From the IMG/VR virus record IMGVR_UViG_3300027759_000162, positions 1-41,990 of that record: a DNA stretch of 41,990 bases; one strand, 5' to 3'. The translations under genes were made by a program, and so were the position numbers. The stretch is from a virus. Shown here one piece after another: positions 1 through 7,307 of the stretch. The notes below the pieces were generated by a model. It was not told the DNA's origin, ran no database searches, and saw only the letters and a list, made by a program, of their open reading frames with translations. Position 1 is the first letter of the stretch. Each line of letters opens with the position of its first letter.

Positions 1-175
1 TTCCGCTTCAATTTTTATTGGCGCATCAAATGTTACTGCAACAGGCGCTACTAAAGGTCGCACATTAGCCGCTGGTGCTAACTATCAAATCTGGGTTAAT
101 GGCGGGGATATCATTTACGCTGTTTCAGCCGCAGGAACAACCGCTGGCGCGATAGTCGTTCAGTACTCGGCATAA
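1..175 (+). CDS. Small virion-associated protein, C-terminal fragment (partial)
   Basis: The first complete codon is at base 2 and the stop (TAA) is at 173-175. This is the 3' part of the 93-residue gene that is complete at 41437-41718, cut by the window edge. It differs from that copy by one residue (Ala in place of Ser in the S-A-A-G stretch near the end). The protease gene starts 10 bases downstream after an AAGGAG ribosome site. Confidence 0.9.
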   Translation, partial: SASIFIGASNVTATGATKGRTLAAGANYQIWVNGGDIIYAVSAAGTTAGAIVVQYSA

Positions 176-447
176 GGAGAAAACAATGGCTATGGATTAC
201 GCAACAGGATATGCGCAAATTGTCAAGTATGACAAAAATGATGACGGTACTCTTATGGTGTACGGCAAGGCTACAGATGACACACTAGATTTGGACTCAC
301 AGATTTGTGACCCTAAGTGGTTAGACGAAGCAATGCCTCGCTGGTTTAAGTCAGGCGGAAACATCCGAGAGATGCATGGTCCATCAGCCGCTGGTATCGC
401 AAAGGAATACGAAGCAAAGAATGATGGTCACTATATTGGTGTGCATG
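1..447. repeat. Left copy of imperfect terminal redundancy
   Basis: These 447 bases recur at 41544-41990 with seven substitutions (left-copy positions 128, 151, 248, 251, 272, 285 and 326) and no gaps. Six are synonymous and one (128) swaps Ala for Ser. The pattern fits real strain variation rather than sequencing error. The simplest reading is a circularly permuted or circularised phage map of 41,543 bp that has been walked past its starting point. Confidence 0.95.
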
Positions 448-1556
448 TTGTAGACCCGCTTGCCGCCAAGAAAGTAGAGACTGGTGTATACCAAGGATTT
501 TCTATTGGCATTAAATCTCCACGCGTTGTTCGTGACATCAAAGCCGCTAACGGACGCATTGTAGACGGGCAGATAATTGAAGTCAGTTTAGTGGATAGAC
601 CTGCCAATCCGTCAGCCAAATTGATTTTGGCTAAAGCAGTTGAAGGCGAATCAAGTTTGGTTCAAGTAGAGGAACTACATGAATACAAAGCACCCCTACC
701 GTCCGTGGTAGCAAAAATGAGCGCGAAAGGTTCAAAGATGGAAACAATTAAGCAGATTACAGAATTGGCTAAGTCTTTGACACCTGATTCTGCAAAGTAC
801 GATAAGGACTTATTTGACAAGGCGCGTAAAGCACTTGCAGACCTTATTGTTGTGGAAGCAAATGAAATGGCAGCAGAAGGTTCAGATGAGCGTATGAGTA
901 TTGCTCATTTAATGGAAGCAGTAAATCATCTACTTGCTTGGTACGAAGGCGAAGAAGCAGAGGGAGAAGTTATGGAAGAAACAATTGAATTAGCCGCTGA
1001 CCCAGAAACAAAGGCAGATATGCCAGACTGTGCAGACGGCGATTGTGGCAAGTGCGATAAGTGCATGGCTGCAAAAAATATTGAACAAGACGAAGAAACC
1101 GCAACAGATGAAGCATCCAAATCTGCTGATACAGAGGAAGCACCTATTGTGGAAGAAGCACCTGCCGCTGAAGAAGCGCCTGTTGCTGAAGAAGTTTCTG
1201 AGGCTGTTGAAGCCACAGAGGTTACATCTATCGAGGATGTAGTTGAGAAAGCCGTTAAGAGTGCTATGGAATCGGTTAAGTTGGAGATTGATGCTTTGCG
1301 TGCGGATAAAAAGGCCGCAGTAGAGAAGTCAGTAAAACTTGAATCTGACCTAGCAACGGCATTATCCAAATCAGTTGCAGGTGGCCCTAAGCGCACAGCA
1401 ACTAAAATGTCAGACGAAGCCACAAATGATGCACTTGTAAAAGCGGCAACATATAAGGCTAAGGCTGACGCAACAACCGACCCAGTTCTCGCTAAGGGAT
1501 ACCGCGCTCTATACAATGATTTCATTGCTAAAGCCAACCCTAAGTCAGAGAACTAA
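186..1556 (+). CDS. Prohead protease fused to a scaffold-like domain
   Basis: A 456-residue protein. Residues 1-150 look like an XkdF/HK97-type prohead serine protease: a His in REMHG (H64), a Ser in GFSIG (S106) and the late EVSLVDRPANP block typical of the fold. Proteases of this type cut scaffold and capsid precursors inside the immature head. Residues 185-456 are Ala/Glu/Lys-rich with coiled-coil character and suit an internal scaffold. An unusual C-x4-C-x2-C-x2-C cluster lies at residues 282-293. The start follows AAGGAG at good spacing. The gene lies between the small head protein and the capsid gene, the usual place for a protease-scaffold. The protease assignment is firm. The scaffold role is inferred from position and composition. 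Confidence 0.85.
   Translation: MAMDYATGYAQIVKYDKNDDGTLMVYGKATDDTLDLDSQICDPKWLDEAMPRWFKSGGNIREMHGPSAAGIAKEYEAKNDGHYIGVHVVDPLAAKKVETGVYQGFSIGIKSPRVVRDIKAANGRIVDGQIIEVSLVDRPANPSAKLILAKAVEGESSLVQVEELHEYKAPLPSVVAKMSAKGSKMETIKQITELAKSLTPDSAKYDKDLFDKARKALADLIVVEANEMAAEGSDERMSIAHLMEAVNHLLAWYEGEEAEGEVMEETIELAADPETKADMPDCADGDCGKCDKCMAAKNIEQDEETATDEASKSADTEEAPIVEEAPAAEEAPVAEEVSEAVEATEVTSIEDVVEKAVKSAMESVKLEIDALRADKKAAVEKSVKLESDLATALSKSVAGGPKRTATKMSDEATNDALVKAATYKAKADATTDPVLAKGYRALYNDFIAKANPKSEN
725..740 (+). promoter_or_regulatory. Possible internal ribosome site for a separate scaffold protein
   Basis: GAAAGG at 725-730 stands 7 bases before an in-frame ATG at 738 (Met185 of the protease gene), just where the protease domain ends and the charged helical part begins. 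Initiation here would give a 272-residue scaffold, the arrangement known from the nested protease/scaffold genes of lambda (C/Nu3) and other phages. Only the motif and its position support it. Confidence 0.35.
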
Positions 1557-1586
1557 TAACACACTTAACGAAAAGGAACTAACCTT

Positions 1587-3257
1587 ATGGCACAAATGCC
1601 TAAAGCAAGTGACCTATTTGGTGATGTAGCACCACGCGAAGCAGCAGAACTTCAAGAACAATATCTTGGAGAACTAAATAAGTCTTTCGCTAACGCTTCA
1701 CATACACCGGGTATGGCTCCACAGGCTGACCCTGTTGCTCAATTGGAATCACTTGTTGCAAACAAGTCACTTTCACCTGATGCAGTTTCAGCACTTAACT
1801 CAGCACTAGCAACACAACGCACTATCTCAGCAGATATTGCTAAGGAAATTACACTTACATCTCCTCTTTCAACATCATTCGCGGCGTTTGACTTGGAAGC
1901 ACCTGCAAAGTTGCTCACACCTCGTCCAACACCTTTGCGTAACAAGATTGTTCGTAAGAAGGGTGTCGGTACTTCACACCGCATTAAGCGCATCACAGGT
2001 TACACAGGTACAGGTACTGGCGGACAAGGAAACATCTGGCCGGGAATTACACAGTTCACTCAGAACGATTTTGCTCCGGGTGCTGGTACTCCACTTCTTT
2101 ACGAGCGTGGACCACAGATTTCCTACACAGCGGATGACTTAGTTCTTCCGTACAACTCATACTCACTATCTGACCAAGTATCTTTTGATGCTAACTTCTC
2201 AGGTATGGGTTACCAAGACCTTCGCCAACTATCATCAACTTCAACTCTATACGCAACAATGCTTATGGAAGAACGCATGATGCTAATGGCTCGCGGTACA
2301 GGTTCAGGTTACTCAGGCGCACTTGCTGCACCTGCAACAGTAACTCTAACTTCACCAGTTGCGTCAGGTTCACAAACAGCACTTGCAGCAACAACATATT
2401 ATGTATATGTAACTGCTGATGCTGGCGCATTTGGACAGTCTGTTGTTTCAACAGTTCAGTCACACGCAGTTTCAGCGGGCGATGTTCTACAAATCAATGT
2501 TTCAGCAGTAGCGGGTGCCATTGGCTACCGCGTTTATGTTGGTACAACAACAGGTACAGCAAACTGTACTTATCAGGGTCGCACAACAACTACACAATTT
2601 GTAGTACAAGGCGCCGCGTCTACACAGACAACTGGTAACACAGCACCTCTTACAACAACAGGCGCACTTGCTTCAACAGCGGCATCTGATACATCTGCAT
2701 ACGCAACAGGTTATGACGGAATTCTTCCAACAGTTCTTAACTCAAGCATTTCAGGTGCAATTAACAACATTGCTTCTACATTCTCAACTTCTAACCCAGG
2801 TGCAGAATTCCAGCAAGTATTTGGACAACTCTATGATGCTGTAAAGGCTGACCCAGATGAAATCCTACTTAACGGACAAGACCGCAAGCAACTTTCTGAC
2901 ACCATCAAAAATGGTTCAACTGCAAACTATCGTCTAAATCTTTCACAGACTGAGACAGGCGATTATGTTGGCGGTGCTGTTATCGGTGCATTAAACAACG
3001 AAATCACAGGCAAGATGGTAAACCTTACAGTTCACCCATGGTTGCCACAAGGCGTTGCTCCTGTACTTTCCTACACATTGCCAATTCCTGATACTGAGGT
3101 ATCAGATGTATGGGCAAACATTCTTGTGCAGGATTACATGGGTATCCAATGGCCTGTTAACCAATTCTCATACGACTTCTCTACATACTTCCGCGGTACA
3201 TTCATGTGCTACGCGCCAGCATGGAACGGCGTTGTATCAGGAATTGTCTCTGCATAA
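1587..3257 (+). CDS. Major capsid protein with an inserted Ig/Fn3-like domain
   Basis: A 556-residue protein directly downstream of the protease/scaffold, with a GGAACT-type ribosome site. Residues 1-100 are polar and helical and could be a cleaved N-terminal delta region. Residues 100-240 (KIVRKKGVGTSHRIKRITGY, then an EERMMLMARGTG helix) and 360-556 look like an HK97-fold capsid of the SPO1-like kind. Between them, about residues 245-345, lies a Thr/Ser/Ala-rich beta region (TYYVYVTADAG...IGYRVYVGTT) resembling an Ig or fibronectin type III domain, probably displayed on the outer face of the shell. The length is well above the 300-400 residues of a plain HK97 capsid subunit, and the insert accounts for part of that. 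Identity rests on position and general fold features. Confidence 0.85.
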   Translation: MAQMPKASDLFGDVAPREAAELQEQYLGELNKSFANASHTPGMAPQADPVAQLESLVANKSLSPDAVSALNSALATQRTISADIAKEITLTSPLSTSFAAFDLEAPAKLLTPRPTPLRNKIVRKKGVGTSHRIKRITGYTGTGTGGQGNIWPGITQFTQNDFAPGAGTPLLYERGPQISYTADDLVLPYNSYSLSDQVSFDANFSGMGYQDLRQLSSTSTLYATMLMEERMMLMARGTGSGYSGALAAPATVTLTSPVASGSQTALAATTYYVYVTADAGAFGQSVVSTVQSHAVSAGDVLQINVSAVAGAIGYRVYVGTTTGTANCTYQGRTTTTQFVVQGAASTQTTGNTAPLTTTGALASTAASDTSAYATGYDGILPTVLNSSISGAINNIASTFSTSNPGAEFQQVFGQLYDAVKADPDEILLNGQDRKQLSDTIKNGSTANYRLNLSQTETGDYVGGAVIGALNNEITGKMVNLTVHPWLPQGVAPVLSYTLPIPDTEVSDVWANILVQDYMGIQWPVNQFSYDFSTYFRGTFMCYAPAWNGVVSGIVSA

Positions 3258-3343
3258 TGTGTCTTGAATGTGGTTGCCATCAACCTGCCATTAATCATGG
3301 TAGAGATGATGTATCAACTGCTGAAATGACTACGCAAGAATAA
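3257..3343 (+). CDS. 28-residue Cys-rich microprotein
   Basis: The ATG overlaps the capsid stop (TAATG), so translation is probably coupled to the most heavily made phage protein. The product begins MCLECGCHQP and has three Cys and two His in its first 14 residues, enough for a small zinc site, followed by NHGRDD and a polar tail. Short proteins starting in this way occur in other actinobacterial phages as far as I recall. The function is unknown. No other gene fits this gap. Confidence 0.5.
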   Translation: MCLECGCHQPAINHGRDDVSTAEMTTQE

Positions 3344-3391
3344 AACTTAATAGTTCCTGAGCATGAATTAAAAAGGCTCACCACAAAATGA

Positions 3392-3462
3392 TTCCCTTTC
3401 GTCCAACGGCAGGACAACAGCCTTTGAAGTTGTGAATCATAGTTCGAATCTATGGGGGGAAG
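3392..3462 (+). tRNA. tRNA-Gln (anticodon TTG)
   Basis: A full cloverleaf can be drawn. The acceptor is TTCCCTT/GGGGGAA (two G-T wobbles at its inner end). The D arm is GTCC/GGAC with loop AACGGCA. The anticodon stem is ACAGC/GTTGT (one wobble) with loop CTTTGAA, giving anticodon TTG at 3424-3426. The variable loop is GAAT. The T arm is CATAG/CTATG with loop TTCGAAT. The discriminator is G3462 and CCA is not encoded. The GTG start of the next gene lies 4 bases beyond. A tRNA for CAA codons suits this phage, whose 1339-residue fibre carries about 80 Gln in its collagen-like segments. Confidence 0.9.
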
Positions 3463-3465
3463 CGC

Positions 3466-3720
3466 GTGTCAAAGATTATTGGTCCCAAAGGAATGAAGGA
3501 ATTAGGCGTAAGTACCAAAACAGGTCAGCGAGTTTTACGGGCTGGCAGAGATGGCATGTTTAATGTTACTGACCCAAAACTTATCAAGAAATTAAAAGCA
3601 GAAGGTTTAAGTGAGGCAAGTGCAAGCGGCGTTACAACCGCTAAAGGTTATCCATGCAAAGCGTGTGGGTTTGGTTCCTTTTTCAAAAAATGTTCTAAGT
3701 GTGGAGAGATAAATGGCTAA
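3466..3720 (+). CDS. 84-residue protein with C-terminal zinc ribbon
   Basis: It starts with GTG directly behind the tRNA. The only ribosome site available is the G-run GGGGGA at 3455-3460, which is the 3' acceptor strand of that tRNA. The N-terminal 50 residues are basic and polar. The C-terminus carries CKACG...KCSKCG, a CxxC-x(10)-CxxC zinc ribbon. It lies between capsid and connector genes and overlaps the connector start by 8 bases, so a minor head or assembly role is possible. I do not recognise a named family. Confidence 0.8.
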   Translation: MSKIIGPKGMKELGVSTKTGQRVLRAGRDGMFNVTDPKLIKKLKAEGLSEASASGVTTAKGYPCKACGFGSFFKKCSKCGEING

Positions 3721-4606
3721 CGGATATGGGCAGACTACTCAACTATTAACAATTCCTTACCTTACACTTGAAGAATATAAAGCCGCACCTACGGCTATTG
3801 ACCTAGACAATTTAGTTTTTGATTCACAAGACCCTGAGGTTCAAGACAATGAATTGCGCAATGTTATCGCTCGCGCATCATCTTGGATGGACACATTTTG
3901 TAACCAAGTATTAGGTGCAACGGTAGAGACGGAACAACAACGCTCCCGTATAAGCACAGATGGTTCTATTAGATTTCACCCACGCTTTAGTCCTATCGTG
4001 GCATTAACAACTTTTAATTATGGTTATCCAACAAACATGGCTTCTCTAGGCGATTGTTCTATTGCTTGGATTGAGGACCAAGAAATCATTATCCCTAATG
4101 CTAACTTAGGCAATTGGACTTCACAAGGACCACTATCTTTTGGCTCATACAACGGCGGACCAAGCAATCAAGTATTCTTAAATTACACATATGTTGCGGG
4201 GTACACAAATACCACGCTTGCGGTTGCATCAGTCGTAGGCGCAACCTCAGTTACAGTAGCAAACGGAACAGGCATTATTGCTGGTCAAATACTTTCAATT
4301 TATGATGGCATGAATACAGAACTTGTGACAGTAGCAAGCACTTATACCTTTGGTTCAACCACAGTACCGCTTACTCGCGCATTGGTTAATGCTCACGCTA
4401 TTGGTTCATCATTTAGCGCATTACCACCTGCGATTAAGCAAGCGGCAATTCTTGTAACTACAGCAATGCTAAAAGTGCGTGGCGATAGTTCTATGACAAT
4501 GATGGTTACAACTCAGCCAACAATGTCCACACCGGGGTCAGACCGCTTTAGTGATGAAATGAAAATTGCTGCCGACATCCTTCAGACCTACGCGAGAATT
4601 CGTTAA
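3713..4606 (+). CDS. Head-tail connector (adaptor) protein
   Basis: A 297-residue protein in the first connector position after the capsid gene. The helical segment around residues 45-65 (DNELRNVIARASSWMDTFCNQ) and the C-terminal helical segment (LPPAIKQAAILVTTAMLKVRGD) match the helix plan of gp6/gp15-type head-tail adaptors that dock below the portal. The middle holds a beta-rich insert (about residues 165-235) that makes the protein longer than the usual 100-200 residues. The ATG overlaps the preceding gene, and the stop overlaps the next start (TAATG), so it sits in a coupled head-completion operon. Confidence 0.65.
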   Translation: MANGYGQTTQLLTIPYLTLEEYKAAPTAIDLDNLVFDSQDPEVQDNELRNVIARASSWMDTFCNQVLGATVETEQQRSRISTDGSIRFHPRFSPIVALTTFNYGYPTNMASLGDCSIAWIEDQEIIIPNANLGNWTSQGPLSFGSYNGGPSNQVFLNYTYVAGYTNTTLAVASVVGATSVTVANGTGIIAGQILSIYDGMNTELVTVASTYTFGSTTVPLTRALVNAHAIGSSFSALPPAIKQAAILVTTAMLKVRGDSSMTMMVTTQPTMSTPGSDRFSDEMKIAADILQTYARIR

Positions 4607-5118
4607 TGACAGTAGGACGCGCCCAAGTAAGGGAAACTTTATACAACTACATAATGCCACCGCAGGTTGATGGCATTAACCAAGTTTTTACATCTTTGCC
4701 TAAGCGCATTGACTTTCAGATTAACGCTTTACCTAGCCAGCAAAGTCGCGTAGCCGCTGTCATATTTATTGAATCAGAGACAGAAACTCGTATTGCTCTT
4801 GGTGGATTTAATGGTGGAGATAACGGAATTCATGCAGGATGGAAGCGTGTTGATTACACCGTAGTAATTCAGTTATTCCAGCACTCATTGTCGCGTAGTG
4901 CCGAGGAAGCAATGGACGATTTTGACTATGTTATTGACGCCTTAAAACAACGGTTGCGTTCAAGCCACACTTTAGGAGACCCAACAGGCACCCTAGTTTG
5001 GCAAGGCGCGGAACCGCTTATAGATGTTGCATATGGTGAGCCTATTTCGCAAAAGGGAACAGCAACAGAAACATGGGCATCCATGAGATTTATCGTGACT
5101 CAGATGATTCAGGCATAA
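4606..5118 (+). CDS. Tail terminator / neck protein (probable)
   Basis: A 170-residue protein in the position normally held by the tail terminator or head-closure protein, between the adaptor and the tail tube gene. An N-terminal helix (RETLYNYIMPP) is followed by beta strands (RVAAVIFIESETETRIALGG; VDYTVVIQLFQHSL), a helix (EEAMDDFDYVIDALKQRLRS) and a final strand (WASMRFIVTQMI). That order is the one expected of gpU-like terminator proteins, which cap the tail and stop tube growth. The assignment rests on fold pattern and gene order. A gp10-like neck function is the alternative. Confidence 0.55.
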   Translation: MTVGRAQVRETLYNYIMPPQVDGINQVFTSLPKRIDFQINALPSQQSRVAAVIFIESETETRIALGGFNGGDNGIHAGWKRVDYTVVIQLFQHSLSRSAEEAMDDFDYVIDALKQRLRSSHTLGDPTGTLVWQGAEPLIDVAYGEPISQKGTATETWASMRFIVTQMIQA

Positions 5119-5128
5119 GGAGAAAAGC

Positions 5129-5299
5129 ATGGCAACATTTACTTACCGAGGCGAGGGTGAACGCGTTTTCCCTAGCATTGGAATAACAGTAAAAGCAGGA
5201 GACAGTTTTGATGCACCAAGCGACTTTGATGCGCCTGATGTAATTCAAGTAAAGACAGTAAAGGCAGACACCGCCGTAACTAAGGAGACGAAAGAATGA
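5129..5299 (+). CDS. 56-residue structural microprotein
   Basis: Preceded by AAGGAG at ideal spacing; its last codon and stop overlap the next start (ATGA). The product (MATFTYRGEGERVFPSIGITVKAGDSFDAP...) is a small beta-rich domain. Proteins with an RVFPS-G-TV-PGD pattern lie between neck and tail tube genes in other actinophages as far as I recall, which suggests a small tail or neck component. The exact role is unknown. Confidence 0.75.
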   Translation: MATFTYRGEGERVFPSIGITVKAGDSFDAPSDFDAPDVIQVKTVKADTAVTKETKE

Positions 5300-6285
5300 C
5301 AGTACAAAATACCGCACGGAGTTACTTAGGTATTGCCAAGGAAACAACCAAGGGAACACCTGTAGCACCAACAGATTTCATCCCAGTAAAATCATCATCA
5401 TTAAAGCCAGCCGATATCATTGGTGAATTGCTTGCAGATGACATGGCACAAGGTTCCTTAGTTAAGGACTATGCTTATGTTCAGGGTCGCAGTAACTCAA
5501 CTTATGACTTTGGTGGACCAGTTTATCCTGACACAATTGGATATGTTCTTGGTGGCGTACTTGGTAGCGTGGCAACAACAGGTTCAACTGCGCCATATAC
5601 CCACACAATTAGCCTAAAAAATGCAACAGCAACGGGCGCAGATGCACAACCAACAGCATTTACACTTACAGATTTCTATGCAGCAAATGTTCGCGCATAT
5701 CCGGGAATTCAATTTAGCGACTTTACAATGAAGTTTACAGCAGATGGACTACTTGATTATGATGCGAAAGGTACTGGCTGGTTATCTGCCGCGGCATCCA
5801 CACCAACACCTACATTCTCAACAGTATTACCTACACCAGTTTGGCTGGCAACAGTTTCAATTGGTGGCTCTACCGTATCCAATGTTGTTGATGGCGAAAT
5901 TACAATGTCTCGTCCAGTCACACCTATCTTTGGTTTGGCTAATACAAAAGACCCATACCAAGTGTTCTTGGGTGCTTTGGAAACTAAGGGCAAAATCAAG
6001 TTTGTTATGGAAGCAGACACAGAACTTACTCGTTACCTTACAAACACACAGCCAGCAATCACAATGAATTGGTCACAAGGTGCTGGTGCATCAGCAACAC
6101 AGATTTCATTTACAGTTACAAAGGGTGCTTACACAATGGCGGTTATTGACCGCTCTAAGGACTTTGTTGAGGTAGATGTAGATGTTCGCGCTATTGCTAA
6201 CACGACAGATGCAGGTTCATCTGGTGGTTATAGCAACATTAAGTGGACACTCCAAAATGCTAAGGCTTCAGGTACTTACCAGTAA
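5296..6285 (+). CDS. Major tail (tube) protein
   Basis: A 329-residue protein. The N-terminus (YLGIAKETTKGTPVAPTDFIPV) is the typical opening of siphoviral tube proteins, followed by long beta-rich stretches (FTLTDFYAANVRAYPGIQFSDFTMKF; NVVDGEITMSRPVTPIFG) and the C-terminal NIKWTLQNAK. It would polymerise as hexameric rings around the tape measure. It stands immediately before the tail-assembly chaperone pair, as in nearly all siphoviruses. A strong hairpin follows the gene and may set its mRNA level apart from the chaperones. Confidence 0.85.
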   Translation: MTVQNTARSYLGIAKETTKGTPVAPTDFIPVKSSSLKPADIIGELLADDMAQGSLVKDYAYVQGRSNSTYDFGGPVYPDTIGYVLGGVLGSVATTGSTAPYTHTISLKNATATGADAQPTAFTLTDFYAANVRAYPGIQFSDFTMKFTADGLLDYDAKGTGWLSAAASTPTPTFSTVLPTPVWLATVSIGGSTVSNVVDGEITMSRPVTPIFGLANTKDPYQVFLGALETKGKIKFVMEADTELTRYLTNTQPAITMNWSQGAGASATQISFTVTKGAYTMAVIDRSKDFVEVDVDVRAIANTTDAGSSGGYSNIKWTLQNAKASGTYQ

Positions 6286-6301
6286 CCTGAGACAATGTTG
6301 G

Positions 6302-6330
6302 CTGGGGTAGGCCGCCTTCCCCTACCCCAG
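6302..6330 (+). terminator. Hairpin after the tail tube gene
   Basis: CTGGGGTAGG (6302-6311) pairs perfectly with CCTACCCCAG (6321-6330) around a 9-base loop. No T-run follows, so it is a weak terminator at best, or an mRNA-stabilising 3' end. Placed between an abundant tube protein and low-abundance chaperones, it could adjust their ratio. Confidence 0.5.
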
Positions 6331-6368
6331 TTCAACCTAACAACCAACGAAGGCAGATGGAAGGAACC

Positions 6369-6713
6369 ATGTCAAAAGTAATTACACTCCCAAGTGGGGC
6401 TACCGCAAAAATGCGTGACCCTGCTACCTTGCTTATGAAAGACCGCAATAAAGTTTTATCTATTGCAAACGAACAAGAAGGAATGATGCAAGCGGTTGCA
6501 TTACAAAATGGTTTAATTGCCGTAATGGTAGTTGAATGGTCATTTGATTTAATTCCACCAGCAATTAGAATTGTGTCATTAGAGGAATTAACGCCATTGG
6601 ATTACCAAGCGTTGTCAGACGAAGCATTAAAAGCACAAGATTATTTATTTCCTAATGTCACAGAAGGAAACCCAGACGACCCAAAAGCGAGTACCGCAAA
6701 CTCCAACGCTTAA
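6369..6713 (+). CDS. Tail assembly chaperone, short form (gpG-like)
   Basis: A 114-residue protein (MSKVITLPSGATAKMRDPATLLMKDR...) with the size and position of gpG-type chaperones that hold the tape measure before tube assembly. Two starts are possible: 6357 and 6369. I chose 6369 because GGAAGGA precedes it closely and the product then begins directly with the MSKVITLPSG strand. Near its 3' end, 6680-6686 reads CCCAAAA in the register needed for -1 slippage. Confidence 0.75.
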   Translation: MSKVITLPSGATAKMRDPATLLMKDRNKVLSIANEQEGMMQAVALQNGLIAVMVVEWSFDLIPPAIRIVSLEELTPLDYQALSDEALKAQDYLFPNVTEGNPDDPKASTANSNA

Positions 6714-6904
6714 AAGATGTTCTGCGGGGTAGTTCGCGGCATGAAGATATGGAATATCCAGATGAATTCTGGGAATACTATATTTGCGCAAAAGAATTTG
6801 GCTGGACACCTGAAGAAGTGGATAATCAACCTGTTCGCATAGTTTCTTGGGTCATAGCAATTCACAATATTGTAGTAGAGGTGGAGAATGAGCGAATCGG
6901 ATAA
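6369..6904 (+). CDS. Tail assembly chaperone, -1 frameshifted long form (gpGT-like)
   Basis: Slipping back one base at CCCAAAA (6680-6686) joins the upstream reading frame to an otherwise start-less downstream frame running to TAA 6902-6904, giving about 178 residues. The added part (SEYRKLQRLKDVLRG...DEFWEYYICAKEFGWTPEEVDNQPV) is helical and acidic, like the T domain of other siphoviral chaperones that binds the tape measure. The downstream frame overlaps the next gene start at 6888. The combination of place, heptamer and open second frame is the standard signature of this conserved frameshift. Confidence 0.8.
6680..6686 (+). other. Programmed -1 frameshift site CCCAAAA
   Basis: The heptamer fits X XXY YYZ with zero-frame codons CCA and AAA. 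After slippage the codons read CCC and AAA, so both tRNAs re-pair well. It lies about 30 bases before the zero-frame stop. Any downstream stimulatory structure was not determined. Confidence 0.8.
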
Positions 6905-7307
6905 CCTTCCACAAGTTGTTGCCGCCATTAAAGCGTATGAAATGCGAGTAGATGTTTTGCTTGGTTCAGCCGCCGCAGAAATTGGACAACAACTGGCTGG
7001 TACCGCTATGCGACAAATTCAAGGTGACCGCAAATCTGTTGGTTATCCCGCCGTGTCAGGACAACCGCCAATGAACTACACAGGTAACTTGCGCCGAAGC
7101 ATTAAAGGGTCAAGTAGCCGTCTTGGGTTTGGCATTTATACTGCACAAGCGGGCGCGTACATGGTTTATGCAAGAGCGGTTGAATTTGGTGGCGCACCTA
7201 CTTGGACAAATGGGCAAAAGTTTCCTTATATGGAACCTGCGCTAGACCAATTTAGACGAACAAATACTATTCAAAGAATTATTGCTAAATACATGAGGAG
7301 AGCATAA
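6888..7307 (+). CDS. HK97 gp10-like tail or neck protein
   Basis: A 139-residue protein. An N-terminal helical part is followed by GYPAVSGQPPMNYTGNLRRSIKG and then VYARAVEFGGAPTWTNGQKFPYMEPALDQF. The order 'P..TGNLR.S...Y...VEFG...PF/PY..PAL' is the hallmark of HK97 gp10-like (Neck1 or tail completion) proteins. In many phages this gene comes before the tube protein. Here it lies between the chaperones and the tape measure, so a tail role should stay open. Its ATG overlaps the end of the frameshifted chaperone and its stop overlaps the tape measure ATG. Confidence 0.65.
   Translation: MSESDNLPQVVAAIKAYEMRVDVLLGSAAAEIGQQLAGTAMRQIQGDRKSVGYPAVSGQPPMNYTGNLRRSIKGSSSRLGFGIYTAQAGAYMVYARAVEFGGAPTWTNGQKFPYMEPALDQFRRTNTIQRIIAKYMRRA

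Noticed and set aside
926-1537. Minus-strand open frame of 203 codons opposite the scaffold part of the protease gene
   Set aside because: Ala/Ser-rich reading produced by biased codons of the Glu/Ala-rich sense protein. No start signal and no neighbours on that strand.
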